Assembly: GCF_040045035.1 (NCBI RefSeq)
Contig: NZ_JBDZDS010000003.1
Location: 62,001-126,000, forward strand
Reading direction: 5' to 3'
Origin: Pseudaminobacter sp040045035
Lineage (GTDB): Bacteria; Pseudomonadota; Alphaproteobacteria; Rhizobiales; Rhizobiaceae
Length of the DNA: 64,000 bases
Shown here: piece by piece, positions 8,658-16,428 of the stretch
Numbering within the stretch: position 1 is the first letter of the stretch
How the letters are laid out: the number at the start of each line of letters is the position of its first letter
Position numbers and translations under genes: made by a program
Notes under the pieces: generated by a model
Told to the model about the DNA's origin: nothing
The model's input: the letters and a program-made list of their open reading frames with translations, nothing else
Databases searched by the model: none

Positions 8658-8680
8658 GTTCGCCTACGCGCCCCCGACGC

Positions 8681-9958
8681 CTATTTCTTCAGCTTCAACC
8701 GGCCGAGAAGGCTGCCGAAGCCCGCTTTCTTCCGCGCCTTGATCTCGCTACGGCCGGTCAGCACGTGGGAAATCTCGTTGATCGTCTGGACGATCGGGTT
8801 CTTGGCATCCATCTCGCCCAGCATGCGGCCGTTGTTAGACGCATTGCCGAACAGCTGCGGCTCGAAGGGAATGATGGCTATCGGCTTGACGCCGAGCGGT
8901 TCGGCGAAATCGGAGGCCGAGATCTCCGGCCGCTTCGGAACACCCACCTGGTTGAGGATCAGCTTGGGCGCAGCATCGTTCGGGCGCAGCTTCGCCAGCA
9001 TGTCGATAAGGTTCTTGGTGTTGCGCAGGTTGGCCAGTTCCGGCGTGGCGGTGATGACGATTTCGTCCGCCTTCATCAGCGTGTTCTTGGACCACCCGCT
9101 CCAGACGTGCGGAACGTCGAGCACCAGAAGCGGCGCGCTACGCTGCGCGGTGTCGATGAGCTGGGTGAAGGCTTCCGAATCGAAGTCGTAGACGCGATCG
9201 AGCGTCGACGGCGCGGCCAGCAGGGACAGCCGCTCCGCGCATTGCGCGAGCAGGCGGTCGAGATAGACCTCGTCCACGCGCTCCGGCGCGAAGACGGCCT
9301 CGGCGATGCCCTGCGCAGGATCCTGGTCGAAATTGATGTTGGCGGTGCCGAAGGCCAGATCGAGATCGGCCACCATCACCTCGGAGCTGAACAGGGTCGA
9401 CATGCTCCAGGCGACATTGTGGGCGATCGTCGAGGAGCCGACGCCGCCCTTGGCGCCGATGAAGGCGATCGACCGGCCGATCGGCTCCGCGTCGGGATCG
9501 ACGAAGATCGAGGAAATGACGCTGACGACATCGACCATGGAGATCGGGGCGACGACATATTCGGAGATGCCCGAACGGATCAGCTCGCGGTAAAGCCCGA
9601 CATCGTTGTAGTGGCCGATGATGACCACCTTGGTGGTCGGATCGCAGACTTCCGACAGTTCGCGCAGCGTTTCCAGCAGCACCTTCGGCTCGCTGCGCGA
9701 TTCCAGGATGATGAGATTCGGGGTCGGTGCCGACTGGTAGAACTCGATCGCCGTCGCCACGCCGCCCATATGCACCTTGAGATGCGCGCGGGCCATGCGC
9801 CGGTCCTCGCCAGCCCGCTCGATGGGCCCGGCTACGCCATCCGTTTCGCAAAAGGCCTGGACGGAAATGCGCGGCACCGGGCGCAGCGCGCTCAGGGCTG
9901 CCACTTCCTGCTGCGCAGAGGCGCCTTCCAGGTCGGGGTCGTAAGCCAGGTTGTCCAT
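8681..9958 (-). CDS. cpaE: CpaE/TadZ, localisation factor of the Tad pilus
   Basis: 425 residues from ATG 9958, preceded by GGAG at a good distance; a TTG ten codons upstream overlaps the cpaD stop and is less likely. Residues about 50-150 resemble a response-regulator receiver fold (FYQSAPTPNLIILESRSEP, VVIIGHYNDVGLYRELI). A ParA/MinD-like ATPase domain follows with the deviant Walker A FIGAKGGVGSSTIAHNVA and VMVADLDLAFGTANINFD. TadZ proteins mark the pole where the Tad machine assembles. Confidence 0.95.
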   Translation of the reverse strand: MDNLAYDPDLEGASAQQEVAALSALRPVPRISVQAFCETDGVAGPIERAGEDRRMARAHLKVHMGGVATAIEFYQSAPTPNLIILESRSEPKVLLETLRELSEVCDPTTKVVIIGHYNDVGLYRELIRSGISEYVVAPISMVDVVSVISSIFVDPDAEPIGRSIAFIGAKGGVGSSTIAHNVAWSMSTLFSSEVMVADLDLAFGTANINFDQDPAQGIAEAVFAPERVDEVYLDRLLAQCAERLSLLAAPSTLDRVYDFDSEAFTQLIDTAQRSAPLLVLDVPHVWSGWSKNTLMKADEIVITATPELANLRNTKNLIDMLAKLRPNDAAPKLILNQVGVPKRPEISASDFAEPLGVKPIAIIPFEPQLFGNASNNGRMLGEMDAKNPIVQTINEISHVLTGRSEIKARKKAGFGSLLGRLKLKK

Positions 9959-9984
9959 CGTCACATGCTCCGAGCGGAGATTGA

Positions 9985-10674
9985 TCAATATTCGACTTCG
10001 CGACGCGGCGCCGGCGTGAAGAAGGGCGCCCTGCGATAGCCGTCGATGACGGTTTCACGCCGCTGGGCATCGATCTCGGTCGGCTGGCGTGGCCCCAGAA
10101 GATCAGCCGGATTGGCGACCTGCGCGGCAAGGTTGTTCTGGTAGGCGCAGCCGAAATTGGCGTAGTGCTTGTTGGCCGTGGTGTCGGCCAGATCCTCCGG
10201 CCATTGTCCGCAGGGGGTGGTGTAGGCCCGCATCTGCAGATAACTGACGCGGATCGGAGCTGCTATGTTCACCACCGGCGGCTGGTAGGACGAGACGACG
10301 ATGCGCCCCGCCGGCACGCCGCGTGCGCTCGCAAAGCGAACGAAGTCCCTGCCCACCTCCGTCGCCGCTAAGGAGTTCGGGGTCCCTACGGGCACAAAGA
10401 TGTTCACCAGAGGCGCAGCCGTGCGGTCATAGTCGGCCAGGAAGCCCTTAAGTGCCACACGCTGTATTTGGGTCATGCCGCGATCGCCGATGCCGACGGG
10501 TATGTCGACCACCTGCTCCTTCTCGCCGATCACGATCGGATGATTGGTCCGATAGTCGTCCGGGATGGCGCCCACGACGATACTGTCGCGCTGCGCGCAA
10601 CCGCCCAGCAGGACGCCGGCCAGGACCGCCAGAGCCGGCACGGTGACCTTTTTGCCAAACCTTGCCTGAGACAT
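9985..10674 (-). CDS. cpaD: CpaD, Tad pilus lipoprotein
   Basis: 229 residues from ATG 10674, chosen for the GGGAG ribosome binding site just upstream. The signal sequence ends in a lipobox (VLAGVLLGGC, Cys26), giving an outer-membrane lipoprotein. The CpaD domain follows (NHPIVIGEKEQVVDIPVG, a mid section with VNIFVPVGTPNSLAA, and CGQWPEDLADTTANKHYANFGC, with two cysteines that may pair). It assists the CpaC secretin. The genes run cpaC, 14-base gap, cpaD, 26-base gap, cpaE. Confidence 0.93.
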   Translation of the reverse strand: MSQARFGKKVTVPALAVLAGVLLGGCAQRDSIVVGAIPDDYRTNHPIVIGEKEQVVDIPVGIGDRGMTQIQRVALKGFLADYDRTAAPLVNIFVPVGTPNSLAATEVGRDFVRFASARGVPAGRIVVSSYQPPVVNIAAPIRVSYLQMRAYTTPCGQWPEDLADTTANKHYANFGCAYQNNLAAQVANPADLLGPRQPTEIDAQRRETVIDGYRRAPFFTPAPRREVEY

Positions 10675-10688
10675 GTCCGCTCCCCCGA

Positions 10689-12281
10689 TCACTTGTAGAT
10701 GTAGCCGACGACGCCGTGATATCGGCCGATCGGTAAGTTGGTCTGCATGGTGCCGTAGACGCGGTTGACCCTGCCGAGGAACATCCCGGCGCCGTCGCTG
10801 GCGGGGTTGAAGTTGTCGTCCGGCCTGGCCAGCTCGTTGCGGGCAACCGGCTTGGCCAGATAGGGCGTGATGATGACGACCAGCTCGGTTTCGTTGCGCA
10901 CGAAGTCGCGGCTGCGGAACAGCGTGCCGAGCACCGGAATCTTGGCGAGGCCGGGCAGGCCGTTCACCGCCTGCCTGACATCGTCGCGGACAAGGCCGGC
11001 GATCATCATCGAGCCGCCCGACGGCAACTCTACCGTGGTGTCGGCCAGGCGCTTGCGGATGGACAAGGCGGTCATGCCGGGCGTGTTGAGCCCCCTTCTC
11101 GGGATGAAGCCCTCCAGCGGGACCGACCCTTCCGTCGTCGGCTCGGAAACCGAGGTCCGCACCTTCAGGCTTATCCGACCGGGCGAAAGCACGACGGGCT
11201 GAAACTCAAGCCCGATGCCGTATTCAAGCTTTTCAATGCTGTATTGTGTTTCGCCTGACTTGTTGTCGTCCGAAACGGCGCTCGAACGTCCGGTAACCAG
11301 ATTGAATTCGCCGCCGACCTTGAAGGTCGCCTTTTCGCCGGATACCGCTGTGAGGGTCGGTTCCGCCAAGGTCTTCATTACGCCGGACTGCTCCATGGCG
11401 TTGATATACGCATCGAGCCTCGACCCTCGGATTGCCAGCTGCGAGCCTGACAGAGGCTTGCCAAGCCCCATGACGTTGTCACTGAGCGCACTCCAGGAGA
11501 TGCCGTCGATATTGCCCCCAGCGATCATGTTGACGCCGAGCTGCTTCATGACATTGCGGCTGACCTCGGCAACGGTGACCTTCAGCGTCACCTGATCCTC
11601 GCCGACGATCTGGAGGAGATTGACGATCTTGCTGACACGCCGCTCAAAGTCGGGATTGTTGATGTCCACGCCGCCGTTGATCGAACCGCCGACCGCGGTC
11701 TGCGAATACTGGCCCGTGGTCGCCTCACCGCCGCTGACGAAGACGTTCGCCAGGTCGACGGCACGCTTGGCGTCGAGCGGCGTTTCTACCGTTCCGGTCA
11801 GCACGACGTTGTCGTTGATCAACTCGACCTTGACGCTGGAACTGGGGATGAAGCGCTTGATATAGTCCTCAAGGCCGGTCACATCGCGCTCGACGGCCAG
11901 ATCGAGGCTGACGATCTGCTCGCCATTGGGACCGAAGACGAAGATGTTCGTCTCGCCCACCGACTTGCCGAACAGGTAAATGCGGCGTGCCGTGCGGGTC
12001 ACCGCATCGGCGACCGCCGGATTGGCCACGAGAATGTCATAGGCGTCGGCCGGCAGGTCGATGACAATCGACTTGTTGAGTCCAAGCTTGATTCGCTGGC
12101 TGTCGCGCGCCGACATCGAGCTTACGTGGGCGTTGGCTGCGGTGGCCCGGCTGGCGACGGGTGAGTTCAGATCGGTGCCGGCGAACAGCGTCGCGATCCC
12201 GAGGGCGAAGGACGCTGCGGCCCTGGTGCCTCGACGGCCAGCGTTGATGCCCGAGACCGGTGCTTGCTTGTTCGGCCTCAT
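10689..12281 (-). CDS. cpaC: CpaC/RcpA, outer-membrane secretin of the Tad pilus
   Basis: 530 residues. A signal peptide (to about residue 50) is followed by an N-terminal pilus-secretin domain (LGLNKSIVIDLPADAYDILV, GKSVGETNIFVFGPNGEQIV), a BON-like segment (VKVELINDNVVLTGTVETPL) and the secretin pore domain from about residue 255 (MKTLAEPTLTAVSGEKATFK, VGGEFNLV, GIGLEFQPVVL, then SGGSMMIAGLVRDDVRQAVN, GLPGLAKIPVLGTLF). The product multimerises into the channel through which the pilus leaves. Its start overlaps the cpaB stop by four bases (ATGA). Confidence 0.96.
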   Translation of the reverse strand: MRPNKQAPVSGINAGRRGTRAAASFALGIATLFAGTDLNSPVASRATAANAHVSSMSARDSQRIKLGLNKSIVIDLPADAYDILVANPAVADAVTRTARRIYLFGKSVGETNIFVFGPNGEQIVSLDLAVERDVTGLEDYIKRFIPSSSVKVELINDNVVLTGTVETPLDAKRAVDLANVFVSGGEATTGQYSQTAVGGSINGGVDINNPDFERRVSKIVNLLQIVGEDQVTLKVTVAEVSRNVMKQLGVNMIAGGNIDGISWSALSDNVMGLGKPLSGSQLAIRGSRLDAYINAMEQSGVMKTLAEPTLTAVSGEKATFKVGGEFNLVTGRSSAVSDDNKSGETQYSIEKLEYGIGLEFQPVVLSPGRISLKVRTSVSEPTTEGSVPLEGFIPRRGLNTPGMTALSIRKRLADTTVELPSGGSMMIAGLVRDDVRQAVNGLPGLAKIPVLGTLFRSRDFVRNETELVVIITPYLAKPVARNELARPDDNFNPASDGAGMFLGRVNRVYGTMQTNLPIGRYHGVVGYIYK

Positions 12282-13090
12282 TTGCGCGCCCCCACTTCCG
12301 TCACTTCGCCCGACTTGATCAGACGCACGGTGCCGCCCCGTCCGTTGCCTGCGACGAGATAGTCCGCCTCGTTGTCCACCTTTTCCTGCGCGTCGGCGAC
12401 CGAGCGCAGGGAAAGGGTCAGCCGTTCGGCCATCTGCTGGGCGACAGTGATGATCTCGGCCTGCTGCGGTGTGAGCTCCAGCGTCGCTGTCTCACCAACC
12501 TTTACGCGGCGCCCCTCCTCGTCCTCCTGGATCGCCTGGTCGATCGCCAGGACCTTGATGTTCTTCAGGATGGTTTCGGTGAGATAGTTGCTGTTGCTTT
12601 TTTCGGTATCGGTGCGGCGCGTCATGATCACGTCGACGAAATCGTTAGGCAGTATGAAACCGCCAGCCGAAGTGTCCGCCGCAATGCGAGTGGCGATGGC
12701 GCGCCTGCCGGCGGGCAGGATCGACGACATGAAACTCTGGCCCTCGCCCACCAGCTTGGAAAGACGCAGCGGCTCGCCGGAATACATCGCCACACGCGCG
12801 ATCGATCCGTTAAGCTTGTCCAGCGCATCCGGCTCGGTGCTGCGGGTGATGAAATTCGAGTTGACGCCGTCGGAAGGCCAGGACTGCCAGGACAGATGCC
12901 CTCCGACCGACGCTCCCATCGGAACATCGCTGGCAAGGACGAGAACGTCGGACAGCGCAATGGCAGGCTGCTGCGGACCGGCGCTGACAGGTGTCTCCGG
13001 CGGCGCTGCGGTCATATTCTTGGCGACATAGCCCGCGCCACCGGCCGCGGCCACTGCCACGCTCAGAATAATCAGTCGGGATGCAACCAT
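12278..13090 (-). CDS. cpaB: CpaB/RcpC, periplasmic Tad pilus assembly protein
   Basis: 270 residues. One N-terminal membrane anchor (LIILSVAVAAAGGAGYVAKN) precedes a SAF domain (VLVLASDVPMGASVGGHLSW, with GEPLRLSKLVGEG), which is related to antifreeze-like and flagellar FlgA domains, and an RcpC/CpaB domain (ATRIAADTSAGGFILPNDFV, LKNIKVLAIDQAI, VGETATLELTPQQAEII). It bridges the inner membrane and the secretin. It begins a tightly packed gene series; the 192-base gap before it contains a CtrA-like site. Confidence 0.93.
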   Translation of the reverse strand: MVASRLIILSVAVAAAGGAGYVAKNMTAAPPETPVSAGPQQPAIALSDVLVLASDVPMGASVGGHLSWQSWPSDGVNSNFITRSTEPDALDKLNGSIARVAMYSGEPLRLSKLVGEGQSFMSSILPAGRRAIATRIAADTSAGGFILPNDFVDVIMTRRTDTEKSNSNYLTETILKNIKVLAIDQAIQEDEEGRRVKVGETATLELTPQQAEIITVAQQMAERLTLSLRSVADAQEKVDNEADYLVAGNGRGGTVRLIKSGEVTEVGARK

Positions 13091-13156
13091 ATTTGTCCGA
13101 CCCCCGCATTCGCAACCCTTGTAGTCAGGGCAGACAATGCAGAGGCAATCGTCAAA

Positions 13157-13166
13157 TTATGGTTAA
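13157..13166 (-). promoter_or_regulatory. CtrA-like site upstream of cpaB
   Basis: Read on the minus strand this is TTAACCATAA. It contains the eight-base CtrA motif TTAACCAT exactly, and continues as TTAA-N7-TTGA. It lies about 65 bases upstream of the cpaB start. Confidence 0.45.
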
Positions 13167-13282
13167 CGCCCCCCTTACGATCATGATTAATTTAGTCTTT
13201 ACGAAAGACTTCCGGCCACCCGTCATAGTACAGACGGGCGGCAGTTGCGTCGGGCGGGAAGGGTATCAGGCTGAGGTAGCGC

Positions 13283-13804
13283 CTATTTTGCGGCCAGTTG
13301 ACCGAGCGCCCAGACCATCAGAGGCGTCTCCGGATAGACCAAAAGTCCACCCAGCCCGAGCGCGATCCCATAGGGGATACCCACGGTCTTGTCGGCAAAA
13401 TTGCGCAGAAACGGGTTTCTTCCGGTGAAGATGGCGATGGCGGAACCGCGATAGGCCAGGATGGCCATGGTCAGCAATCCGCCAAGAAAGGCCGAGTAGA
13501 CCAGATATTCGAGCAGATGGATGTCGAAGCCCATCCAGACGGCCGTCGCTGCCAGCAACTTCGCGTCACCGCCACCCATGCCGCCTATGGCAAACAGCGC
13601 AAAGGTCACGGCAAGGACCAGCCCGCCGGCGAGAAAGTGCGAGCCGAAGTCCGACCAGGCCATGCCAGTCAACGGCGCCACCAGCGCGAAGGTCGCCAGG
13701 AGAATGAGCGGTACCCGGTTGGCGATCGTCATCGACAGCATGTCGGAGATCGCGGCGAAGAGCATGCAGAAGGGAAAGACAACGAAGATCAGCGCTACTA
13801 ACAT
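13283..13804 (-). CDS. cpaA: CpaA/TadV, prepilin peptidase of the Tad pilus
   Basis: 173 residues from ATG 13804; a TTG seven codons upstream is the alternative. It is a polytopic membrane protein of the type IV prepilin peptidase family (aspartate protease, A24). The two catalytic aspartates are visible: Asp21 in FAAISDMLSMTIANR and Asp80 in GGMGGGDAK. It cleaves the leader of the Flp pilin and TadE-type pseudopilins. It lacks the N-terminal methylase domain of PilD, as normal for TadV. A 178-base gap with a terminator separates it from the pilin gene. Confidence 0.93.
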   Translation of the reverse strand: MLVALIFVVFPFCMLFAAISDMLSMTIANRVPLILLATFALVAPLTGMAWSDFGSHFLAGGLVLAVTFALFAIGGMGGGDAKLLAATAVWMGFDIHLLEYLVYSAFLGGLLTMAILAYRGSAIAIFTGRNPFLRNFADKTVGIPYGIALGLGGLLVYPETPLMVWALGQLAAK

Positions 13805-13902
13805 CGGCGTCACGCATATGTACAACTACGGCGACGATCAGTGTGGACGCTTTGAATTAAGGATTGATGAGTCGCGACTGTTCTTGCCAGCATGCCGAAG
13901 CG

Positions 13903-13930
13903 AAAAGGGCCGCCGACATGGCGACCCTTT
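13903..13930 (-). terminator. Intrinsic terminator or attenuator after the pilin gene
   Basis: On the minus strand an 11-base stem (AAAGGGTCGCC with GGCGGCCCTTT, one mismatch) with a five-base loop is followed by TTTTCG. It lies 53 bases past the pilin stop and before cpaA. Such placement would give high pilin transcript and less read-through into the assembly genes. Confidence 0.72.
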
Positions 13931-13982
13931 CCGAATTTGGGATCCAGCCCGAGATCGGGCCGCGATCGAGGCTTTCGCCTTA

Positions 13983-14159
13983 TTACTTGGTGGTGCTGTT
14001 CAAGTCGGTTGCAATGCTCTTGAACTTGGCGTCGAGCGCGTTGCCGAGCTGGCCGGCGCCGACCATGATGGCGAGGGCGATGAGAGCGGCGATCAGACCG
14101 TATTCGATGGCGGTTGCGCCGGACTCGTCCTTAACGAAGCGTGCGAAGATATTGGCCAT
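13983..14159 (-). CDS. Flp-type major pilin
   Basis: 58 residues from ATG 14159, with AGGAG upstream. It is the classic Flp/Fap pilin: a short basic leader ending at Gly14, then ATAIEYGLIAALIALAIM with the Flp signature Glu-Tyr (residues 19-20) after the cleavage point, one hydrophobic helix, and a short polar tail (DAKFKSIATDLNSTTK). CpaA in the same locus should process it, and the product polymerises into the adhesive pilus. The frame is open upstream but that part has no pilin character. Confidence 0.95.
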   Translation of the reverse strand: MANIFARFVKDESGATAIEYGLIAALIALAIMVGAGQLGNALDAKFKSIATDLNSTTK

Positions 14160-14307
14160 TTGAGAGCTCCTACTCCACGTTGTTACAGCACTTCCGTCAA
14201 TATTTCTGGTGCATTGATCGGATGCTCGGAATGTAGCGAGGAGCTCTTTCGATCGGCTTAACAAACAGCCTTACCGAAATCTTTCTGGCCCTGCCCCAAT
14301 AGAGTGG

Positions 14308-14322
14308 TTAACTGCGCGCTAA
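14308..14322 (-). promoter_or_regulatory. CtrA-like site upstream of the pilin gene
   Basis: On the minus strand TTAG-N7-TTAACC, a one-mismatch version of TTAA-N7-TTAA, about 150 bases upstream of the pilin start. In Caulobacter CtrA directly controls the pilin gene, which makes the position suggestive. Confidence 0.4.
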
Positions 14323-14449
14323 GGGCCGGAGCGCAATTTTATTCGCTGGGAGTAGCGCCTGCGCGCCCGCTTCATCACCCCAATGAATGTACTGCAGACC
14401 TCCTTCTTTTTCAGCACTTCCGCCGGCCGGCCAGCGGGCGAAAGCGCAC

Positions 14450-14464
14450 TTAACCCTTGGTTCA
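14450..14464 (+). promoter_or_regulatory. CtrA-like site upstream of the secretin-N-like gene
   Basis: TTAA-N7-TTCA, one mismatch from the CtrA full site, 49 bases upstream of ATG 14513. Confidence 0.35.
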
Positions 14465-14512
14465 CCAATGACGTTCATATTCCGTTGAAGACTTTTTCGG
14501 GCGGAGCGCCGC

Positions 14513-14941
14513 ATGTCCAGGTTACAGTCATCCACTCGCCTTACCGCAATGGCAGCCGGACTTCTTGCGGCGCCACTCTTTGCCTCATACGCGCATGCCG
14601 AGTCCGGAATCGAAGTGGTGATGAACCAGGCCAAGATCATCAGGCTGGCACGCCCCGCCGACACCATCGTCGTCGGCAATTCGTCGATCGCGGATGCGGC
14701 GGTGCAAGATGCAACGACCATCGTGCTGACCGGAAAAGGTTTCGGGGTCACCAATCTCGTTGCCCTCGACCGGGATGGCGCTCCCATCGTGGACGAGCAG
14801 GTGACCGTGGCACGCGACGCCACGTCGTCGGTGCGCATCTATAGGCGGGCCTCAGTCCAGACCTTGTCCTGCACGCCCTATTGCGAGAGCTCATACAAGG
14901 GTGACGCCGAACGCACCTCCGAGGCCGAGATCGGCCGATAG
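14513..14941 (+). CDS. Stand-alone pilus/secretin N-domain protein
   Basis: 142 residues from ATG 14513 with GGAG seven bases before it. A signal peptide (LTAMAAGLLAAPLFASYAHA) directs it to the periplasm. The mature protein has one domain of the T2SS/T3SS pilus N-terminal type (VVMNQAKIIRLARPADTIVV, SSIADAAVQDATTIVLTGKG, FGVTNLVALDRDGAPI), clearly paralogous to the N-domain of CpaC. The tail contains two cysteines (LSCTPYCESS). It probably sits near the secretin base, but its exact role in the Tad machine is not known to me. Confidence 0.85.
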   Translation: MSRLQSSTRLTAMAAGLLAAPLFASYAHAESGIEVVMNQAKIIRLARPADTIVVGNSSIADAAVQDATTIVLTGKGFGVTNLVALDRDGAPIVDEQVTVARDATSSVRIYRRASVQTLSCTPYCESSYKGDAERTSEAEIGR

Positions 14942-15060
14942 GCAGGCGTGGTTACCCATCGGCAAACGGATGCCCCGCAAATTTAGCAATCATCCAAACC
15001 TGGCCTCAATGGATTTGGGCTAGCTTCGGTCCGAACCAGATCGGGATCGGCAGACCGCCC

Positions 15061-15645
15061 ATGAACGACGCTCGGAACAAGACGCATCCCGCCGCCAGGC
15101 GACAGCGCGGCCTGTTCGGCCGATTCATGTCGGATCGAAACGGGGCCACCGCGATCGAATTCGCGATGCTGGCCATTCCCTTCGCGCTGCTCGTCTTCGC
15201 GATCCTCGAAAGCTGCATATCCTTTACAGCGCAGCAGGTCGTGTCCAACGCCGCCGACGAGGTGGCGCGCCAGTTCCGGACGGGTCAGATGCGGCCCGAT
15301 CCCAACAACAAGGCAGCGCTGGCCATCAAGGTGCAGAACATGATTTGCTCCCGGCTCGAGGTCATGGTCGCAAAGGGCTGCCCAGGCCTGGCCATCGACA
15401 TGAAGCAATATGCCAGCTTTGCCGACGCGGCCAAGGTCAAGATCAAGCTGACACCCGACGGCGATCTCGACACCACCGGCTTCAGCATCGATCCAGGCCA
15501 GGCCAAGAGCAAGAACATGCTTCGGGTCTTCTACAAATGGCCCGTGATCACCGATTTCATGCGAGCCTCCATGTCCAACATCAAGGGCGGCAAGACTTTG
15601 AAATTCAGCATCGCAGTCTGGCAGAACGAGCCTTTCACAGATTGA
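15061..15645 (+). CDS. TadE/TadF-type pseudopilin
   Basis: 194 residues. After a basic leader, GATAIEFAMLAIPFALLVFA is a prepilin-like segment with the Glu-Phe after the predicted CpaA cleavage glycine, followed by ILESCISFTAQQVVSNAADE. The C-terminal domain contains two more cysteines (MICSRLE and KGCPGL). TadE-like minor pseudopilins are needed for Flp pilus biogenesis. It is followed by a second pseudopilin gene. Confidence 0.88.
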   Translation: MNDARNKTHPAARRQRGLFGRFMSDRNGATAIEFAMLAIPFALLVFAILESCISFTAQQVVSNAADEVARQFRTGQMRPDPNNKAALAIKVQNMICSRLEVMVAKGCPGLAIDMKQYASFADAAKVKIKLTPDGDLDTTGFSIDPGQAKSKNMLRVFYKWPVITDFMRASMSNIKGGKTLKFSIAVWQNEPFTD

Positions 15646-15704
15646 CCGAGATGGCGATCCAAGGGGAGCGGAACGAACGGATGTCTGTTCGTGCGGGGGC
15701 ACAG

Positions 15705-16313
15705 ATGACACGGATGAACAGAACGAAGCTTTGGCAGGAGGCGGTGCGTCTGCTTGCCGACCGGCGCGGCATCGCTGCGGTGGAGTTCGCCTTCATCGCA
15801 CCGCTGCTCTTGGCGCTGTATTTCGTCACCATGGAGATTTCGCTGGGCGTCGAGGCCAGCAAGAAAGTGGGCCGCATCGGCAGCATGGTCGCCGACCTGG
15901 TCGCCCAGCAGTCGTCGACAACCAAGACCGACCTCGAAAGCATGATGCAGCTCGGCCAGGCGCTCATCCAGCCTTACAGCCGATCGGCGCCGAAAATCGT
16001 CATCACGGAAATCGGGATCTCGAACGACCCCACGCCGAAGGTGCAGGTCATGTGGTCGCGACAGATGGTCAATGGGGCTTTCAGCGTGCCCTACACCAAA
16101 AATGCCTCCACGACGGTGCCCGACCAGCTGAAGATCAAGGGCAGCTACCTGATCCGCGTCGAAAGCTATCTCGATTACAAGCCGCTCATCACCTGGTCGG
16201 CAGCAAAGAAACCAGCGCTCGGCCTGACGTCGATTTTCGACACGATTTCCATGGGCCAGACCTACTACCTGCGTCCGCGCGTGAGCGCGACTGTCGATTG
16301 CGGCGACTGCTGA
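15705..16313 (+). CDS. TadE-type pseudopilin
   Basis: 202 residues from ATG 15705, chosen for GGGGG five bases upstream; in-frame ATGs at 15651, 15681 and 15714 are alternatives. The pseudopilin segment is GIAAVEFAFIAPLLLALYFV after a basic leader (LLADRR). A mixed alpha/beta domain follows and ends in DCGDC. It pairs with the preceding pseudopilin and completes the plus-strand part of the tad locus. No TadG (von Willebrand domain) gene is present in the window. Confidence 0.88.
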   Translation: MTRMNRTKLWQEAVRLLADRRGIAAVEFAFIAPLLLALYFVTMEISLGVEASKKVGRIGSMVADLVAQQSSTTKTDLESMMQLGQALIQPYSRSAPKIVITEIGISNDPTPKVQVMWSRQMVNGAFSVPYTKNASTTVPDQLKIKGSYLIRVESYLDYKPLITWSAAKKPALGLTSIFDTISMGQTYYLRPRVSATVDCGDC

Positions 16314-16428
16314 TCCGGCCGAGCGCTCGCGGCCATACCTCGGCCCGACTCGCGTTTGCGAATTGCCAACGCACGCCGCGCCGCCTATCTGTGAGGCACT
16401 GTCCGGCAACGATGAGCCCAAATTCCAG

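Larger units (their letters stand above)
14160..14512. other. Divergent control region between pilin and plus-strand tad genes
   Basis: 353 bases without a gene. It carries two CtrA-like sites (14308-14322 and 14450-14464) and is the shared upstream region of the minus-strand pilin gene and the plus-strand secretin-N-like gene. No convincing sigma70 boxes were identified. Confidence 0.5.
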
